A stretch of DNA of 64,000 nucleotides, taken from assembly GCF_023715895.1 (NCBI RefSeq), contig NZ_JAMBOO010000011.1, positions 1 to 64,000 of the forward strand. The letters are read 5' to 3'. The notes under the pieces are model-generated. The model had not been told where the DNA came from. It was given only the letters and a program-made list of their open reading frames with translations, and made no database searches. The position numbers were made by a program, and so were the translations under genes. The stretch is from Domibacillus indicus (GTDB lineage: Bacteria; Bacillota; Bacilli; Bacillales; Domibacillaceae). Below are positions 16,520 through 28,417 of the stretch, in pieces (positions within the stretch are counted from its first letter, which is position 1; every line of letters begins with the position of its first letter).

Positions 16520-17284
16520 ATGAAAACAGTAGTCGTAAAATGCGGCGGCAGTGTGTTAAAAGAATTGTCACAAAGCTTTTTTGACAGTATGAACGCGCTG
16601 ATCGCCGATGGATACAAAATTGTGTTTGTTCACGGCGGCGGCCCGGAAATTAACGCTATGCTCGAGAAAATGAACGTAAAAAGCGAGTTTAAAAACGGCC
16701 TGCGCGTTACGTCAGAGGAAGTGCTTCAGGCAGCGGAGCTTGTTCTTTCCGGAAGCATGAACCGGAAACTGGTCCGTATGCTTGAAGCACAAGGTATTCC
16801 GGCTATCGGTGTACAGTCAAGCGACCAGGGGATTCTTCAGGCCGACTTTATTAACCAGGAAGAACTCGGGTTTGTCGGCGACGTAATAGCTGTTAACAAA
16901 GAAGTGCTCCAGCTGTTCCTTGAAGCCGGCCTCCTTCCCGTTCTGACACCGATTGCGAAAGGTCCAGACGGAACGGTGCTGAATGTGAATGCAGACCATG
17001 CAGCAGGCGCGGCTGCTTACGCTCTTGAGGCAGACCACCTTCTTATGGTGACAGACGTGCCCGGTGTTTTAAAAGATGGCGAACTGATTCCATCTCTCAC
17101 TGCTTCCCAAACAAACGAACTTATTGATTCCGGTGTAATCAGCGGCGGGATGATCCCAAAAGTTCATACCGCCTTGAAAGCACTCGAAAGCTGCGGACAT
17201 GTTCATATTGTCTCTGGCAAAAAACCGTTCTACGAAAATGAAACGTGGCATGGCACTTTATTTCAAAAGGAGGAAACAGTATGA
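16520..17284 (+). CDS. argB: Acetylglutamate kinase
   Basis: Phosphorylates N-acetylglutamate with ATP in the second arginine step. Amino-acid kinase family hallmarks are VVKCGGSVLKE at the start and VHGGGPEINAML near residue 36. 254 aa, normal. The start is ATG 16520 with GAGGAGGAG upstream; the frame is open further left, inside argC, but without support. It starts 13 nt after argC and its stop overlaps the argD start codon (ATGA), indicating tight coupling. Confidence 0.95.
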   Translation: MKTVVVKCGGSVLKELSQSFFDSMNALIADGYKIVFVHGGGPEINAMLEKMNVKSEFKNGLRVTSEEVLQAAELVLSGSMNRKLVRMLEAQGIPAIGVQSSDQGILQADFINQEELGFVGDVIAVNKEVLQLFLEAGLLPVLTPIAKGPDGTVLNVNADHAAGAAAYALEADHLLMVTDVPGVLKDGELIPSLTASQTNELIDSGVISGGMIPKVHTALKALESCGHVHIVSGKKPFYENETWHGTLFQKEETV

Positions 17285-18420
17285 GTCATTTATTTCCTAC
17301 ATATGCAAGATGGGATGTTACACCCGTCAAAGCAAAAGGCTCTTATTTAACAGCAAAAGACGGCAAGGAATATTTAGACTTTACATCCGGCATCAGCGTA
17401 TGCAACCTTGGCCACGCACCGGACAATGTCAAAACAGCAGTTGAAGAGCAGCTGAACCAGTTTTGGCATACGTCAAATTTGTTTCAAATTGATCTGCAGG
17501 AAGAAGTAGCGAAGCAGCTGGCAGATGCGTCAGGGCTCGATCTTGTGTTTTTCGGAAACAGCGGCGCTGAAGCAAATGAAGCAGCCATTAAGCTTGCCCG
17601 CAAATCAACTGGCCGTACAAAAGTGATTACATTCGTTGATTCATTCCATGGCCGCACTTTTGCCACGATGGCAGCGACCGGCCAGGACAAAATTAAAACC
17701 GGCTTCGGTCCCATGCTCGAATCATTTGAGTATGTCACCATGAATGATCTTGATTCCTTGACAGCTGCCCTTGATGACAATACCGCAGCCATTATGTTTG
17801 AAGTGATTCAAGGTGAAGGCGGTATTAATGAAGGAAATGCAGAATTTCTAAAGAAAGCCGAAGAACTGGCTCATCAAAATGGCTCTCTTGTTATTATTGA
17901 TGAAATCCAGACAGGCATCGGCCGTACCGGAAAGCCATTTGCTTTTCAGCATATCGGCTTGAATCCGGATATTATTTCGGTTGCAAAAGGAATTGCGAGC
18001 GGCTTCCCTCTCGGTGCGATTATCGGTAAAGCGTCCCTTGCCGAAGCGTTTTCTGCGGGTTCACACGGCTCGACATTCGGCGGCAACCCGGTGGCTCTTG
18101 CAGCGGCCAAAGAAACATTGAACACCATCTTTGACGAATCCTTTTTGGCCGACGTAACCCAAAAAGGTGAACTGATTCACTCGCTGCTCGAAGAAGCACT
18201 AAAAGAGCAGCCTATCTTTAAAAAGCTGAAAGGGCGCGGCTTAATGGTAGGTATTGAGCTGAATGAAGAAGCGGGGCCGTTTTTAGCCAAAGCGCGTGAA
18301 CAAAACCTGCTTATTTTAACAGCCGGTACTCACGTAATCCGCCTTCTACCGCCCCTTACCGTAACAGAGGATGAAATTCAAACAGCTGTGAACGTGATCA
18401 CCAATATTTTAACCAATTAA
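17281..18420 (+). CDS. argD: Acetylornithine aminotransferase
   Basis: PLP-dependent class III aminotransferase converting N-acetylglutamate semialdehyde to N-acetylornithine. Motifs are NSGAEANEAAIKLAR, the PLP-contacting IIDEIQTGIGRTG and the Schiff-base Lys in SVAKGIASGFPLGA. 379 aa. ATG 17281 follows GGAGG in the argB tail. It ends the argCBD unit; no carAB or argF follows. Confidence 0.95.
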   Translation: MSHLFPTYARWDVTPVKAKGSYLTAKDGKEYLDFTSGISVCNLGHAPDNVKTAVEEQLNQFWHTSNLFQIDLQEEVAKQLADASGLDLVFFGNSGAEANEAAIKLARKSTGRTKVITFVDSFHGRTFATMAATGQDKIKTGFGPMLESFEYVTMNDLDSLTAALDDNTAAIMFEVIQGEGGINEGNAEFLKKAEELAHQNGSLVIIDEIQTGIGRTGKPFAFQHIGLNPDIISVAKGIASGFPLGAIIGKASLAEAFSAGSHGSTFGGNPVALAAAKETLNTIFDESFLADVTQKGELIHSLLEEALKEQPIFKKLKGRGLMVGIELNEEAGPFLAKAREQNLLILTAGTHVIRLLPPLTVTEDEIQTAVNVITNILTN

Positions 18421-18455
18421 AAAAAGCAGTCTCCATTCGGAGACCGCTTTTTTTT
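18421..18455. terminator. Bidirectional terminator for convergent argD and esterase genes
   Basis: GCAGTCTCC / GGAGACCGC stem, loop ATTC, flanked by A runs and T8. It serves argD from the left and the esterase from the right. Confidence 0.85.
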
Positions 18456-19227
18456 ACAATACTTTTCGAAATGCCGGCTGATTTTGCGCTGTTTCTTCAA
18501 TAAATGCAGCAGCTTCTTCTACAATGCGGCCGGCATCATAATCCATGGTGGCTACATGGTAAGAATTTCGCAGAGTGACGATTTTCTTTTGTTTGGATGA
18601 AATCGCCTGGTAAATAAACGATGTGTTTTCCGGCGGCACGACGTGATCTACTGCTGATTTGATGCAAAGCGCCGGCACGCGGACACGGTGCAGTACGCTC
18701 GGCACCTCCTTCATGAGCTTTTGCAGCTCGCGCACAGAAGCAACAGGTGCTTCTTCGTACGTGATTTCATGGACGCCGTCTTTTTTAATATCAGGCGCTC
18801 CTTCTGGAATAAAACGAGGAGCCGGATCATACTGCAAGTAATCGAGTGACGGCAGTGTAAGAGCTGCATTAATCGTAATAATGCCTTCAATGTCCTGATG
18901 AGCGGCTGCAAATTTAAGTGTCAGTGTGCCGCCCATGGACTGCCCCATTAAGAAAATACGCTTGCCGCGCTTTTTCAAAAAGCGGTAGGCGTTTGAATAG
19001 CTGTTATACCAGTCGTCATGTGTGCATGTTTCCATTTCTTCCTGGTGCGTGCCGTGGCCTTTCAATCTTGGAGCAACAACCGAAAATCCTTTTTGGTTTA
19101 ATGCTTTGGCTACCTCCCGGACACTTTGCGGCGTACCAATAAATCCATGGGAAAGAACAATACCAATTTCATTTCCTTCTAAATAAAATGACTCAGCACC
19201 TGGGATTACAGTATATTCTCTGCTCAT
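18454..19227 (-). CDS. Monoacylglycerol lipase-like alpha/beta hydrolase
   Basis: A 257-aa serine hydrolase. The nucleophile elbow is GQSMGG, the acid is in DHVVPPENT and the His in LRNSYHVATMDYD; the oxyanion region is SHGFIGTP. The stretches PRLKGHGTHQEEME, SMGGTLTLKF and LRNSYHVAT follow, motif by motif, my recollection of the monoacylglycerol lipase of Bacillus sp. H-257, so hydrolysis of monoglycerides or short esters is likely. No signal peptide, so cytoplasmic. The start ATG 19227 is preceded by GGAGGGCCGG. An upstream TTGACT-17 nt-TAAAGT may be its promoter. Confidence 0.83.
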   Translation of the reverse strand: MSREYTVIPGAESFYLEGNEIGIVLSHGFIGTPQSVREVAKALNQKGFSVVAPRLKGHGTHQEEMETCTHDDWYNSYSNAYRFLKKRGKRIFLMGQSMGGTLTLKFAAAHQDIEGIITINAALTLPSLDYLQYDPAPRFIPEGAPDIKKDGVHEITYEEAPVASVRELQKLMKEVPSVLHRVRVPALCIKSAVDHVVPPENTSFIYQAISSKQKKIVTLRNSYHVATMDYDAGRIVEEAAAFIEETAQNQPAFRKVL

Positions 19228-19360
19228 TATCCGGCCCTCCGTTTTAATTCCGATTATTTTTATAAGATATATACACTTTAACGGATTTTATCCGACAAGT
19301 CAAGTTGGAATTAACATAAAAAGAAAACCGTTCGATTGAAAAGACGGTGCTATTACATAT

Positions 19361-19393
19361 AAAAATGGCGCGATTAGAGTTCAATCGCGCCAT
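19361..19393 (-). terminator. gatCAB terminator
   Basis: ATGGCGCGATT / AATCGCGCCAT perfect 11-bp stem, 7-nt loop, T-rich tail on the - strand, 16 nt past the gatB stop. Confidence 0.87.
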
Positions 19394-19409
19394 CCTGTCT
19401 GATTATTTA

Positions 19410-20837
19410 TTATCTTTTTTGAATTTCTTCTACAAGCAGCTTATTGATCGCCTGCGGATTCGCCTGGCCTTTGGAGGCTTTCATAATTTGTCCAACAAGG
19501 AAGCCGATCGCTTTTTTCTTGCCTTCTTTAAAGTCGGCAATAGACTGCGGGTTCGCATCTAAAGCGTCGTTTACGAATTTTAAAAGCGCTGATTCGTCAG
19601 AAATTTGCACAAGGCCTTTTTCTTTTACGATCGCTTCGGCATCGCCGCCGTTTTCAATAATTTCTTTAAATACGGTTTTAGCGATTTTAGAAGAGATGGT
19701 TCCTTCTTCAAGCAATTTAATCATACCAGCAAGGTTCTCTGGTGTCAGCTTTGTTTGAGCGAGCTCTTTGTTCTCTGCGTTCAAGTACGCCGGCACTTCA
19801 CCCATCATCCAGTTAGAAGCAAGCTTTGCTGCAGCACCGGCTGCTACCGTTGCTTCAAAGAAATCGGCAATGTCTTTTGACATCGTCAAAATTTTCGCGT
19901 CATGCGCCGGCAGTCCAAGCTCTTCCATGTAACGTTTTTTGCGTGCATCTGGAAGTTCTGGAATTGATGCGCGGACACGCTCTTTCCATTCGTCATCAAT
20001 GTAAACAGGAAGCAGATCTGGTTCCGGGAAATAACGGTAGTCATCTGATCCTTCTTTTACGCGCATCAAAATGGTTTTGCCTGTTGATTCATCAAAACGG
20101 CGTGTTTCCTGCTCCACTTTTCCGCCTGAAGATACAACTTCTGCCTGGCGTTTTTCTTCATACTCAAGCCCTTTACGCACAAAGTTAAAAGAGTTTAGGT
20201 TTTTCAATTCTGTTCTTGTCCCAAATTCTTCCTGTCCAAATGGGCGGATCGAAATGTTCGCGTCACAGCGAAGAGATCCCTCTTCCATTTTACAGTCGGA
20301 TACTTCTGTATATTGAATAATCGCTTTTAATTTCTCTAAAAATGCATAGGCTTCTTCGGGCGTACGAATATCTGGTTCGGATACAATTTCTACAAGCGGT
20401 GTTCCCTGGCGGTTATAATCGCAAAGAGAATGCTTGCCGGCATGCGTCAGCTTGCCTGCATCTTCTTCTAAATGAAGACGAGTGATGCCGATCCGTTTTG
20501 TTTCACCGTTCACTTCGATTTCTACCCATCCGTGTTCGCCGATCGGTTTATCATTTTGTGATATTTGGTACGCTTTCGGGTTGTCTGGATAGAAATAATT
20601 TTTCCGATCCCAAATGGATTCCTCAGCGATTTCGCAATTGATGGCCATGGCTGCTTTCATTGCGAATTCAACCGCTTTGTCATTCATTACTGGCAAAACG
20701 CCCGGATATCCGAGGTCAATCACCGTTGTATTCGTATTTGGCTCCGCGCCGAAATGGGCCGGGGCTGACGAAAAGATTTTCGAGTTAGTTTTTAATTCAA
20801 CGTGGACTTCAAGTCCAATCACCGTTTCAAATTGCAC
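19410..20837 (-). CDS. gatB: Asp/Glu-tRNA amidotransferase subunit B
   Basis: Subunit B of the GatCAB enzyme, which converts Glu-tRNA(Gln) to Gln-tRNA(Gln) (and Asp-tRNA(Asn) in some species). It holds the tRNA-binding and kinase/ATP site. The conserved N-terminus [26 protein letters not shown] and [11 protein letters not shown] are present, and the C-terminal YqeY-like helical domain ends in VEEIQKR. 475 aa. It lies 15 nt after gatA and closes the operon. Confidence 0.96.
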   Translation of the reverse strand: MQFETVIGLEVHVELKTNSKIFSSAPAHFGAEPNTNTTVIDLGYPGVLPVMNDKAVEFAMKAAMAINCEIAEESIWDRKNYFYPDNPKAYQISQNDKPIGEHGWVEIEVNGETKRIGITRLHLEEDAGKLTHAGKHSLCDYNRQGTPLVEIVSEPDIRTPEEAYAFLEKLKAIIQYTEVSDCKMEEGSLRCDANISIRPFGQEEFGTRTELKNLNSFNFVRKGLEYEEKRQAEVVSSGGKVEQETRRFDESTGKTILMRVKEGSDDYRYFPEPDLLPVYIDDEWKERVRASIPELPDARKKRYMEELGLPAHDAKILTMSKDIADFFEATVAAGAAAKLASNWMMGEVPAYLNAENKELAQTKLTPENLAGMIKLLEEGTISSKIAKTVFKEIIENGGDAEAIVKEKGLVQISDESALLKFVNDALDANPQSIADFKEGKKKAIGFLVGQIMKASKGQANPQAINKLLVEEIQKR

Positions 20838-20852
20838 AGGTGGTCCCCTCCT

Positions 20853-22301
20853 TTACAGCTTTGGCTTTTCTTTATGGAAATCAGTTGCCTGCTCGTACGC
20901 ATGCGCAACACGGTATACGTTCTTTTCATCAAAATGACGTCCAATAATCTGAAGACCAAGCGGCAAGCCGTTTTCTGCGAATCCGCATGGAACAGAAATA
21001 CCCGGTACGCCGGCAAGGTTTACTGGAATCGTTAAAATATCATTTGCATACATTGTTAACGGATCATCAATAATTTCACCGATTTTAAACGCTGGTGTTG
21101 GCGTTGTCGGGCCAATAATGACATCGTAGTTTTCAAGCACATCTTCAAAATCTTTTTTAATAAGCGTGCGAACCTGCTGTGCTTTTTTATAGTACGCATC
21201 GTAGTAGCCTGAGCTTAGCGCAAATGTACCAAGCATGATACGGCGTTTTACTTCGTCGCCGAATCCTTCTGCACGTGTTTTTTTGTATAAATCGATTAAG
21301 TTTTCTGCGCCTTCTGCACGGTAGCCGTAGCGGATACCGTCAAAACGGGCCAGGTTGGATGACGCTTCAGATGACGCGAGCAGGTAGTACGTGGCCACGC
21401 CGTATTTTGAATGCGGAAGAGATACTTCTTCCCACGTAGCACCAAGCCCTTCCAATACTTTCAGCGCCGCAAGAACAGACTGTCTTACTTCTTCTGAAAC
21501 ACCTTCTCCAAGGTATTCTTTCGGTACAGCAATGCGCAAGCCTTTAATGTCGCCTGTTAATCCGGCAGCAAAGCTTTCGGTCGGCACATTCGCCGAAGTT
21601 GAATCGTACGGATCAACGCCAGCAAGCGCTTCTAAAAGATGTGCATTGTCTTCTACGTTGCGTGTAATAGGCCCAATCTGGTCAAGAGACGATGCAAAAG
21701 CAATCAAACCAAAGCGGGATACGCGTCCGTATGTAGGTTTCATGCCGACTACGCCGCAGAAAGAAGCCGGCTGGCGAATCGATCCGCCTGTATCTGAGCC
21801 AAGTGAAAACGGTACTTCGCCTGCTGCAACAGCCGCAGCAGAGCCGCCTGATGAACCGCCTGGCACGTGAGCTAAATTCCATGGGTTACGTGTTTTTTGG
21901 AAGCTTGAGTTTTCCGTTGATGAGCCCATCGCAAATTCGTCCATGTTTAGCTTGCCGACTGTAATTGTTCCGGCTTCACGAAGCTTATTTACCACGGTTG
22001 CATCATAAATCGGGTCAAAGTTGTGAAGGATTTGGCTGGCAGCAGTCGTGCGGAGTCCTTTTGTAACGATATTATCTTTTATGCCAATCGGAATCCCTGA
22101 TAAAATACCGGTTTTTCCTGCACCTTGTGCTTCTTCCGCCTGCTTGCGGGCACGCTCTTCATCTAATGCAAGAAATGCTTTTACATCTCCGTCTACAGCG
22201 GCGATGCGTTTGAATGATTCATCCACAAGATCCGGAATCGATACTTCTTTTTTGTCGATCATCGATTGAATCTCGGTTAATTTGTGATCAAATAATGACA
22301 C
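20853..22301 (-). CDS. gatA: Asp/Glu-tRNA amidotransferase subunit A
   Basis: Amidase-signature subunit that releases ammonia from glutamine. The Ser-cisSer-Lys triad can be placed at GIPIGIKDN (Lys), [15 protein letters not shown] and [16 protein letters not shown]. 482 aa, full length. GAGGAGA precedes ATG 22301. It is 12 nt downstream of gatC and 15 nt upstream of gatB. Confidence 0.96.
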   Translation of the reverse strand: MSLFDHKLTEIQSMIDKKEVSIPDLVDESFKRIAAVDGDVKAFLALDEERARKQAEEAQGAGKTGILSGIPIGIKDNIVTKGLRTTAASQILHNFDPIYDATVVNKLREAGTITVGKLNMDEFAMGSSTENSSFQKTRNPWNLAHVPGGSSGGSAAAVAAGEVPFSLGSDTGGSIRQPASFCGVVGMKPTYGRVSRFGLIAFASSLDQIGPITRNVEDNAHLLEALAGVDPYDSTSANVPTESFAAGLTGDIKGLRIAVPKEYLGEGVSEEVRQSVLAALKVLEGLGATWEEVSLPHSKYGVATYYLLASSEASSNLARFDGIRYGYRAEGAENLIDLYKKTRAEGFGDEVKRRIMLGTFALSSGYYDAYYKKAQQVRTLIKKDFEDVLENYDVIIGPTTPTPAFKIGEIIDDPLTMYANDILTIPVNLAGVPGISVPCGFAENGLPLGLQIIGRHFDEKNVYRVAHAYEQATDFHKEKPKL

Positions 22302-22313
22302 GGTCTCTCCTCC

Positions 22314-22604
22314 TTACTCGATAATAGACGGAACCCGAATTTGGCCGTCCTGCTGATCCGGTGCATTTTTCAATACTTCTTCCCGGTCTAGTCCTGGTGC
22401 CGATTCGTCTTTCCGCAATACATTCTTCATATTTAAAACGTGTGATGTCGGCTGCACGTTTGATGTATCTAGTTCATTCAGCTGCTCGGCAAATGTAATG
22501 ATCGCATCGAGCTGTTCTGTAAATGTATGCACTTCTTCGTCCGTAATCGCAAGGCGCGCCAAATGGGCCACGTGCCGGACTTGTTCTTCTGAAATTCGCG
22601 TCAA
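22314..22604 (-). CDS. gatC: Asp/Glu-tRNA amidotransferase subunit C
   Basis: Small 96-aa belt protein that holds the A and B subunits together. It opens with [21 protein letters not shown] and ends with the [10 protein letters not shown] pattern of the family. The start is TTG 22604 with GGAGGTGG 6 nt upstream. An extended -10 box (TGgTAAAAT, -10 at 22655-22660) may drive the operon. Confidence 0.95.
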   Translation of the reverse strand: MTRISEEQVRHVAHLARLAITDEEVHTFTEQLDAIITFAEQLNELDTSNVQPTSHVLNMKNVLRKDESAPGLDREEVLKNAPDQQDGQIRVPSIIE

Positions 22605-22688
22605 TGGAATCCACCTCCGTAAAAAATTTGTACGCTAATAATTGCACAAAGTCTATTTTACCATGATTTCAGCCCGCGTGAACAAAAA

Positions 22689-22721
22689 GAAGAACCGCCC
22701 TCCAAAATGAAGGCGGTTCTT
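22689..22721 (-). terminator. aceA terminator
   Basis: AGAACCGCC / GGCGGTTCT stem with T-rich tail on the - strand, about 50 nt past the aceA stop. Confidence 0.83.
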
Positions 22722-22771
22722 ATCTATTTTGCATCCCCCAATGCAAGACAAATCCCTTTGTTCGTGGCTGA

Positions 22772-24061
22772 TCAGTTTGTTTGAAATTGTTCTTCTTCTG
22801 TTGACCCTTTCAATGCCGTTGTAGAAGACTGTCCTCCTGTTACCGTCATCGACACGGCATCAAAATAGCCAGTCCCTACTTCACGCTGGTGCCGGGTTGC
22901 TGTGTATCCATCTTTTTCCGCTGCAAATTCCGCCTGCTGAAGTTCCGAGTAAGCACCCATTCCCCGGTCTTTATATCCGCTCGCAAGCTGGAACATGCTG
23001 TAATTCAACGTATGGAAGCCAGCAAGTGTAACAAACTGGAATTTGTAACCCATCTTTGCAAGTTCCACTTGGTATTTCTCAATGGTTTCATCGTCAAGTT
23101 TCGCTTTCCAGTTAAAGGAAGGCGAGCAGTTGTACGCAAGCAATTTATCCGGGAATTTTTCATGAATCGCATCCGCAAAGCGCTGTGCATCCTCCAGATT
23201 CGGTTCCGATGTCTCGCACCAGATCATATCTGCATATGGCGCATAGGCAAGACCGCGTGCAATGGCTTGATCAAGGCCCGCTTTCGTCCGGAAAAAGCCT
23301 TCAGATGTGCGTTCACCTGTAATAAACGGAGCATCAGCCGGATCGATGTCACTTGTGATCAGGTCCGCTGCATCTGCATCTGTACGTGCGATTAAAACCG
23401 TTGGCGTCCCCATTACATCTGCTGCAAGGCGCGCCGCAATCAAGTTTCGTACAGCCGTTTGTGTCGGCAGGAGTACTTTCCCCCCGAGATGCCCGCATTT
23501 TTTCTCAGAAGAAAGCTGATCCTCAAAGTGAACACCTGCTGCACCCGCTTCAATCATCCCTTTCATCAATTCAAATACATTAAGCTGTCCCCCAAAGCCA
23601 GCTTCAGCATCGGCTACAATTGGAGCGAAATAATCAGTGGAATGATCACCTTCCATATGCGCGATCTGGTCAGCACGCTGAAGCGCCTGGTTGATTCGTT
23701 TTACCACATTCGGCACGCTGTTTACCGGATACAAGCTTTGATCGGGATACATATGGCCTGAAAGATTGGCATCGGCAGCGACTTGCCAGCCGCTTAAATA
23801 AATCGCTTTCAAACCTGCTTTCACCTGCTGTACAGCTTGGTTTCCTGTCAGGGCACCGAGTGCATTCACGAAGCCTTCTCCTGTTACCAGACTCCACAGT
23901 TTGTCAGCGCCGCGCTGAGCCAATGTATGCTCGATATCGATGGAGCCGCGAAGCTTGATCACTTCTTCTGCCGAATAAGGCCGTTCAATCCCTTTCCATC
24001 TAGCATCGTTTTTCCATGATTGTTGAAGCTGATTCACCCGTGCTTGATCCGTATTCCCCAT
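22772..24061 (-). CDS. aceA: Isocitrate lyase
   Basis: Glyoxylate-cycle enzyme that splits isocitrate into glyoxylate and succinate, allowing growth on acetate or fatty acids. The catalytic loop is KKCGHLGGK (about 188-196) and the metal/substrate region includes [10 protein letters not shown]. 429 aa, normal. Malate synthase (aceB), often beside it, is absent from the window. It has its own promoter with an overlapping palindrome and its own terminator. B. subtilis 168 lacks this pathway, so the gene is an accessory insertion relative to that synteny. Confidence 0.95.
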   Translation of the reverse strand: MGNTDQARVNQLQQSWKNDARWKGIERPYSAEEVIKLRGSIDIEHTLAQRGADKLWSLVTGEGFVNALGALTGNQAVQQVKAGLKAIYLSGWQVAADANLSGHMYPDQSLYPVNSVPNVVKRINQALQRADQIAHMEGDHSTDYFAPIVADAEAGFGGQLNVFELMKGMIEAGAAGVHFEDQLSSEKKCGHLGGKVLLPTQTAVRNLIAARLAADVMGTPTVLIARTDADAADLITSDIDPADAPFITGERTSEGFFRTKAGLDQAIARGLAYAPYADMIWCETSEPNLEDAQRFADAIHEKFPDKLLAYNCSPSFNWKAKLDDETIEKYQVELAKMGYKFQFVTLAGFHTLNYSMFQLASGYKDRGMGAYSELQQAEFAAEKDGYTATRHQREVGTGYFDAVSMTVTGGQSSTTALKGSTEEEQFQTN

Positions 24062-24098
24062 TTTAAAACATCCCCTTTGTTATAAAACAGATTGTTTA

Positions 24099-24138
24099 AT
24101 ACAATTTGTATTATATAACAGAATATTTTTCTTGCCAA
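24099..24138 (-). promoter_or_regulatory. aceA promoter with overlapping palindromic operator
   Basis: TTGGCA (24133-24138), 17 nt, TATAAT (24110-24115). The 13-bp dyad ATACAA-A-TTGTAT (24099-24111, read on the - strand) covers the -10 edge and transcription start, a position fit for a repressor. The protein that binds it is unknown. Confidence 0.65.
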
Positions 24139-24165
24139 CCCATTTTTTAAAAAATTCAAAAAATA

Positions 24166-24194
24166 AAGCTGGAAGAATAAATTCTTCCAGCTTT
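24166..24194 (-). terminator. ZIP transporter terminator
   Basis: AAGCTGGAAGAAT / ATTCTTCCAGCTT 13-bp stem around a one-base centre (functional loop larger), T-rich tail on the - strand. Confidence 0.82.
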
Positions 24195-24199
24195 TCATT

Positions 24200-25009
24200 T
24201 TATAAAAGAAGCAATAAGCTGAGCGCCATAACCGCCATCCCGGAGACAATCCCATAAATGGCGAGATGTGTCTGGTCGTACTTTTGGGCAGCCGGCAGCA
24301 GTTCATCAAGTGAAATAAATACCATGATACCGGCAACACCAGCGAAAATCATGCCAAACATCGTATCCGTTAAATAAGGCATTAAAACGATCCAGGCTAC
24401 AAGCGCTCCTACCGGCTCTGAGAGGCCCGACAAAAAGGACCATTTAAACGCTTTTTTGCGGCTTCCTGTGGCAAAGTAAAGAGGTACAGCCACTGCAATG
24501 CCTTCTGGAATATTATGAATGGCAACTGCCACTGCAATCGCGATACCAAGAGCTGGATCCTGAATGGCCGATGCAAAAGTTGCAATGCCCTCTGGAAAAT
24601 TGTGAATGGCAATGGCGATCGCGGTGAAAATCCCCATTTTTTTGAGCTTGGCGTATTCATCCTGCTCCGGCTCTTCATGAAATTCTTCTACTGTTTTCGT
24701 CTCGTGCGGATTTCCGGTTGACGGAATAAACTTGTCGATCAAGGCGATGACCACAATGCCGGCAAAAAAGCCGATGACGGTCAGCCAATAGCCCGTTTTC
24801 TCACCGTGCTCTAAAACAAGCGCATCTTTCGCTTTTACAAAAATTTCAATCATCGAGACATAAATCATCACACCCGCTGAAAACCCAAGCGCCCAGGCGA
24901 GAAACTTTGTATTTGTACGCGATGTGAAAAAAGCCAGCGCACTGCCAATACCTGTTGCGAGACCAGCAAATAATGTTAAACCGATGGCCAGCAGTACATT
25001 CTCATCCAT
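24200..25009 (-). CDS. zupT: ZIP family metal (zinc) transporter, ZupT-like
   Basis: A 269-aa membrane protein with about eight helices that imports divalent metals, chiefly zinc. The two metal-binding helices appear as AIAIHNFPEGIATF and AVAIHNIPEGIAVAV. A charged cytoplasmic loop (about 100-125) contains Glu/His residues. The start ATG 25009 has GAGGAGGGC upstream; the frame open to 25084 is not supported. A palindrome overlaps the -35 box. Note that MnxG-type oxidases need metals, but nothing ties this gene to them. Confidence 0.88.
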   Translation of the reverse strand: MDENVLLAIGLTLFAGLATGIGSALAFFTSRTNTKFLAWALGFSAGVMIYVSMIEIFVKAKDALVLEHGEKTGYWLTVIGFFAGIVVIALIDKFIPSTGNPHETKTVEEFHEEPEQDEYAKLKKMGIFTAIAIAIHNFPEGIATFASAIQDPALGIAIAVAVAIHNIPEGIAVAVPLYFATGSRKKAFKWSFLSGLSEPVGALVAWIVLMPYLTDTMFGMIFAGVAGIMVFISLDELLPAAQKYDQTHLAIYGIVSGMAVMALSLLLLL

Positions 25010-25037
25010 TTGCGCCCTCCTCCATCTTTTTTTTATT

Positions 25038-25067
25038 AGTGTATGCCATATGTTGCTCATGTGCAAC
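25038..25067 (-). promoter_or_regulatory. zupT promoter with palindrome over the -35 box
   Basis: TTGCAC (25061-25066), 17 nt, TACACT (25038-25043). GTTGC-acatga-GCAAC (25052-25067) is an inverted repeat over the -35, suggesting a metal-responsive repressor site. It does not match the usual Zur box that I know. Confidence 0.6.
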
Positions 25068-25086
25068 TTTTTTTGTTGAGGCAAAT

Positions 25087-25126
25087 AAAAAAACCTGATC
25101 TCACCCAGCTGGATGAAATCAGGTTC
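25087..25126 (-). terminator. camS/ligA/pcrA terminator
   Basis: AACCTGAT / ATCAGGTT stem with a partly paired loop and a T-rich tail on the - strand, 5 nt past the camS stop. Confidence 0.78.
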
Positions 25127-25130
25127 TTCC

Positions 25131-26309
25131 TTATTCGTAAATATGAACGTATGGTTCTTTCGCGTTTGCTTCCTTCACAATAAGCGCTTCCGGGCCGCCT
25201 GTTGACGTAATACTTACTTCAACCGGAATGTATGCCGGAAAATGCTCCATCACAAGGCCGGTTACATACTGCGTAAAGCCAATCGCTTCCGCTTTTCCGT
25301 AAAACTGAATTGGAATCTCAATTTTCAAGCTTGTCAGCTCTTCCCCGCTGTAAAGTCCGCGTCCAATTACACCGTTTGTGCCGTCAAAATAAGATTCAAT
25401 ATCCTGCTTAAAGTTAGCGAAATACGTAGAGTCTTCCCGGTGGTCTTCTTCTGCAGAGCTGGATGGGAACAATACGTATTTTTCATTGATCGCTTTCCAG
25501 TCGGATATATCCGCATCACCTGCATCAAGATGGGTATAAGCAATAAAATTCCCTGCTGTTACCGAGTTTTGCGGCGCCTGCTTAAATAAAGCAATCGTGA
25601 TCGGAATGTTTTTTGTTTTGTCCATCGCACGAAGGCGCGAAGCTACTTCTGCAGCAATTTTCTTGCCTTCTCTTTCAACCGTTTCGTCATCCATTTTAAA
25701 TTCGTACTGTGCGCCGTATTCTTCCTTTTGATAATAATGAACGGAATTAAGCGCAAGCCCGATCACCATGCCGTCCAGCTGCAAAGAGTTATCCTCTTTT
25801 TTCGTTAAATAGTCCTGCTCCATAATATGAGCCAAGTAAATCGGTGCTCTTTCGTTTCTTTCATCAACGGACCCTTCCCCTGTATCTATTGGATTCAGCC
25901 CAAGATTCTCTTTTGCTTTCAGCTCGTTTTCTTTCAACTGTGCATCTGTATACTTTCTGCTCAGCCAGGACCGGATCACATCTTCATCCAGCACCTGTCC
26001 CTCCTGAAAGAAAAATTGCTCTGGAGAAAAATTCTCCTGTGCAATCCGCATTAAGCCCGTTTCAAATTCAGCAATATCATAGCGTGTGTTTAAATTGGAA
26101 ACGACAAGGCCACGCGCTTTACCCGGTTCAAACGGTACGATCGTGCGGTAATAACTGTCTGAGATTTGGTAGGTTGGAATAACAGATGTTTTTTCCTCTC
26201 CATCTCCCTGTGTTACTTCATCATTGTTTTGCAGCGCCGGCGCGCATCCACCCATAAGCAGCATGGCGGATACTGCCGCCAGGACCCATTTCTTTTTCAA
26301 AAAAGCCAC
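25131..26309 (-). CDS. camS: CamS family lipoprotein (YerH)
   Basis: Sex-pheromone staph-cAM373 precursor family, 392 aa. A lipoprotein signal ends in the lipobox LMGGC (Cys at 22), so the mature protein is anchored on the outer face of the membrane. The body includes TYQISDSYYRTIVPFEPGKARG and VTSTGGPEALIV-like C-terminal patterns. In staphylococci the signal peptide is processed to a pheromone; the role of the mature protein is unknown. It starts 3 nt after ligA, in the conserved pcrB-pcrA-ligA-camS block. Confidence 0.92.
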   Translation of the reverse strand: MAFLKKKWVLAAVSAMLLMGGCAPALQNNDEVTQGDGEEKTSVIPTYQISDSYYRTIVPFEPGKARGLVVSNLNTRYDIAEFETGLMRIAQENFSPEQFFFQEGQVLDEDVIRSWLSRKYTDAQLKENELKAKENLGLNPIDTGEGSVDERNERAPIYLAHIMEQDYLTKKEDNSLQLDGMVIGLALNSVHYYQKEEYGAQYEFKMDDETVEREGKKIAAEVASRLRAMDKTKNIPITIALFKQAPQNSVTAGNFIAYTHLDAGDADISDWKAINEKYVLFPSSSAEEDHREDSTYFANFKQDIESYFDGTNGVIGRGLYSGEELTSLKIEIPIQFYGKAEAIGFTQYVTGLVMEHFPAYIPVEVSITSTGGPEALIVKEANAKEPYVHIYE

Positions 26310-26312
26310 CTC

Positions 26313-28349
<2,037 letters not shown>

Positions 28350-28417
28350 TCACTTGGGTTACAAAGGCGCTGCCGCAGGACGCGGCGTGTGCGGCCTTCG
28401 ATTCTTTAAACCGGTTT

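Noticed and set aside
24062-24339. Minus-strand frame spanning the aceA promoter
   Set aside because: It overlaps a consensus promoter and the zupT terminator and has no protein-like pattern.
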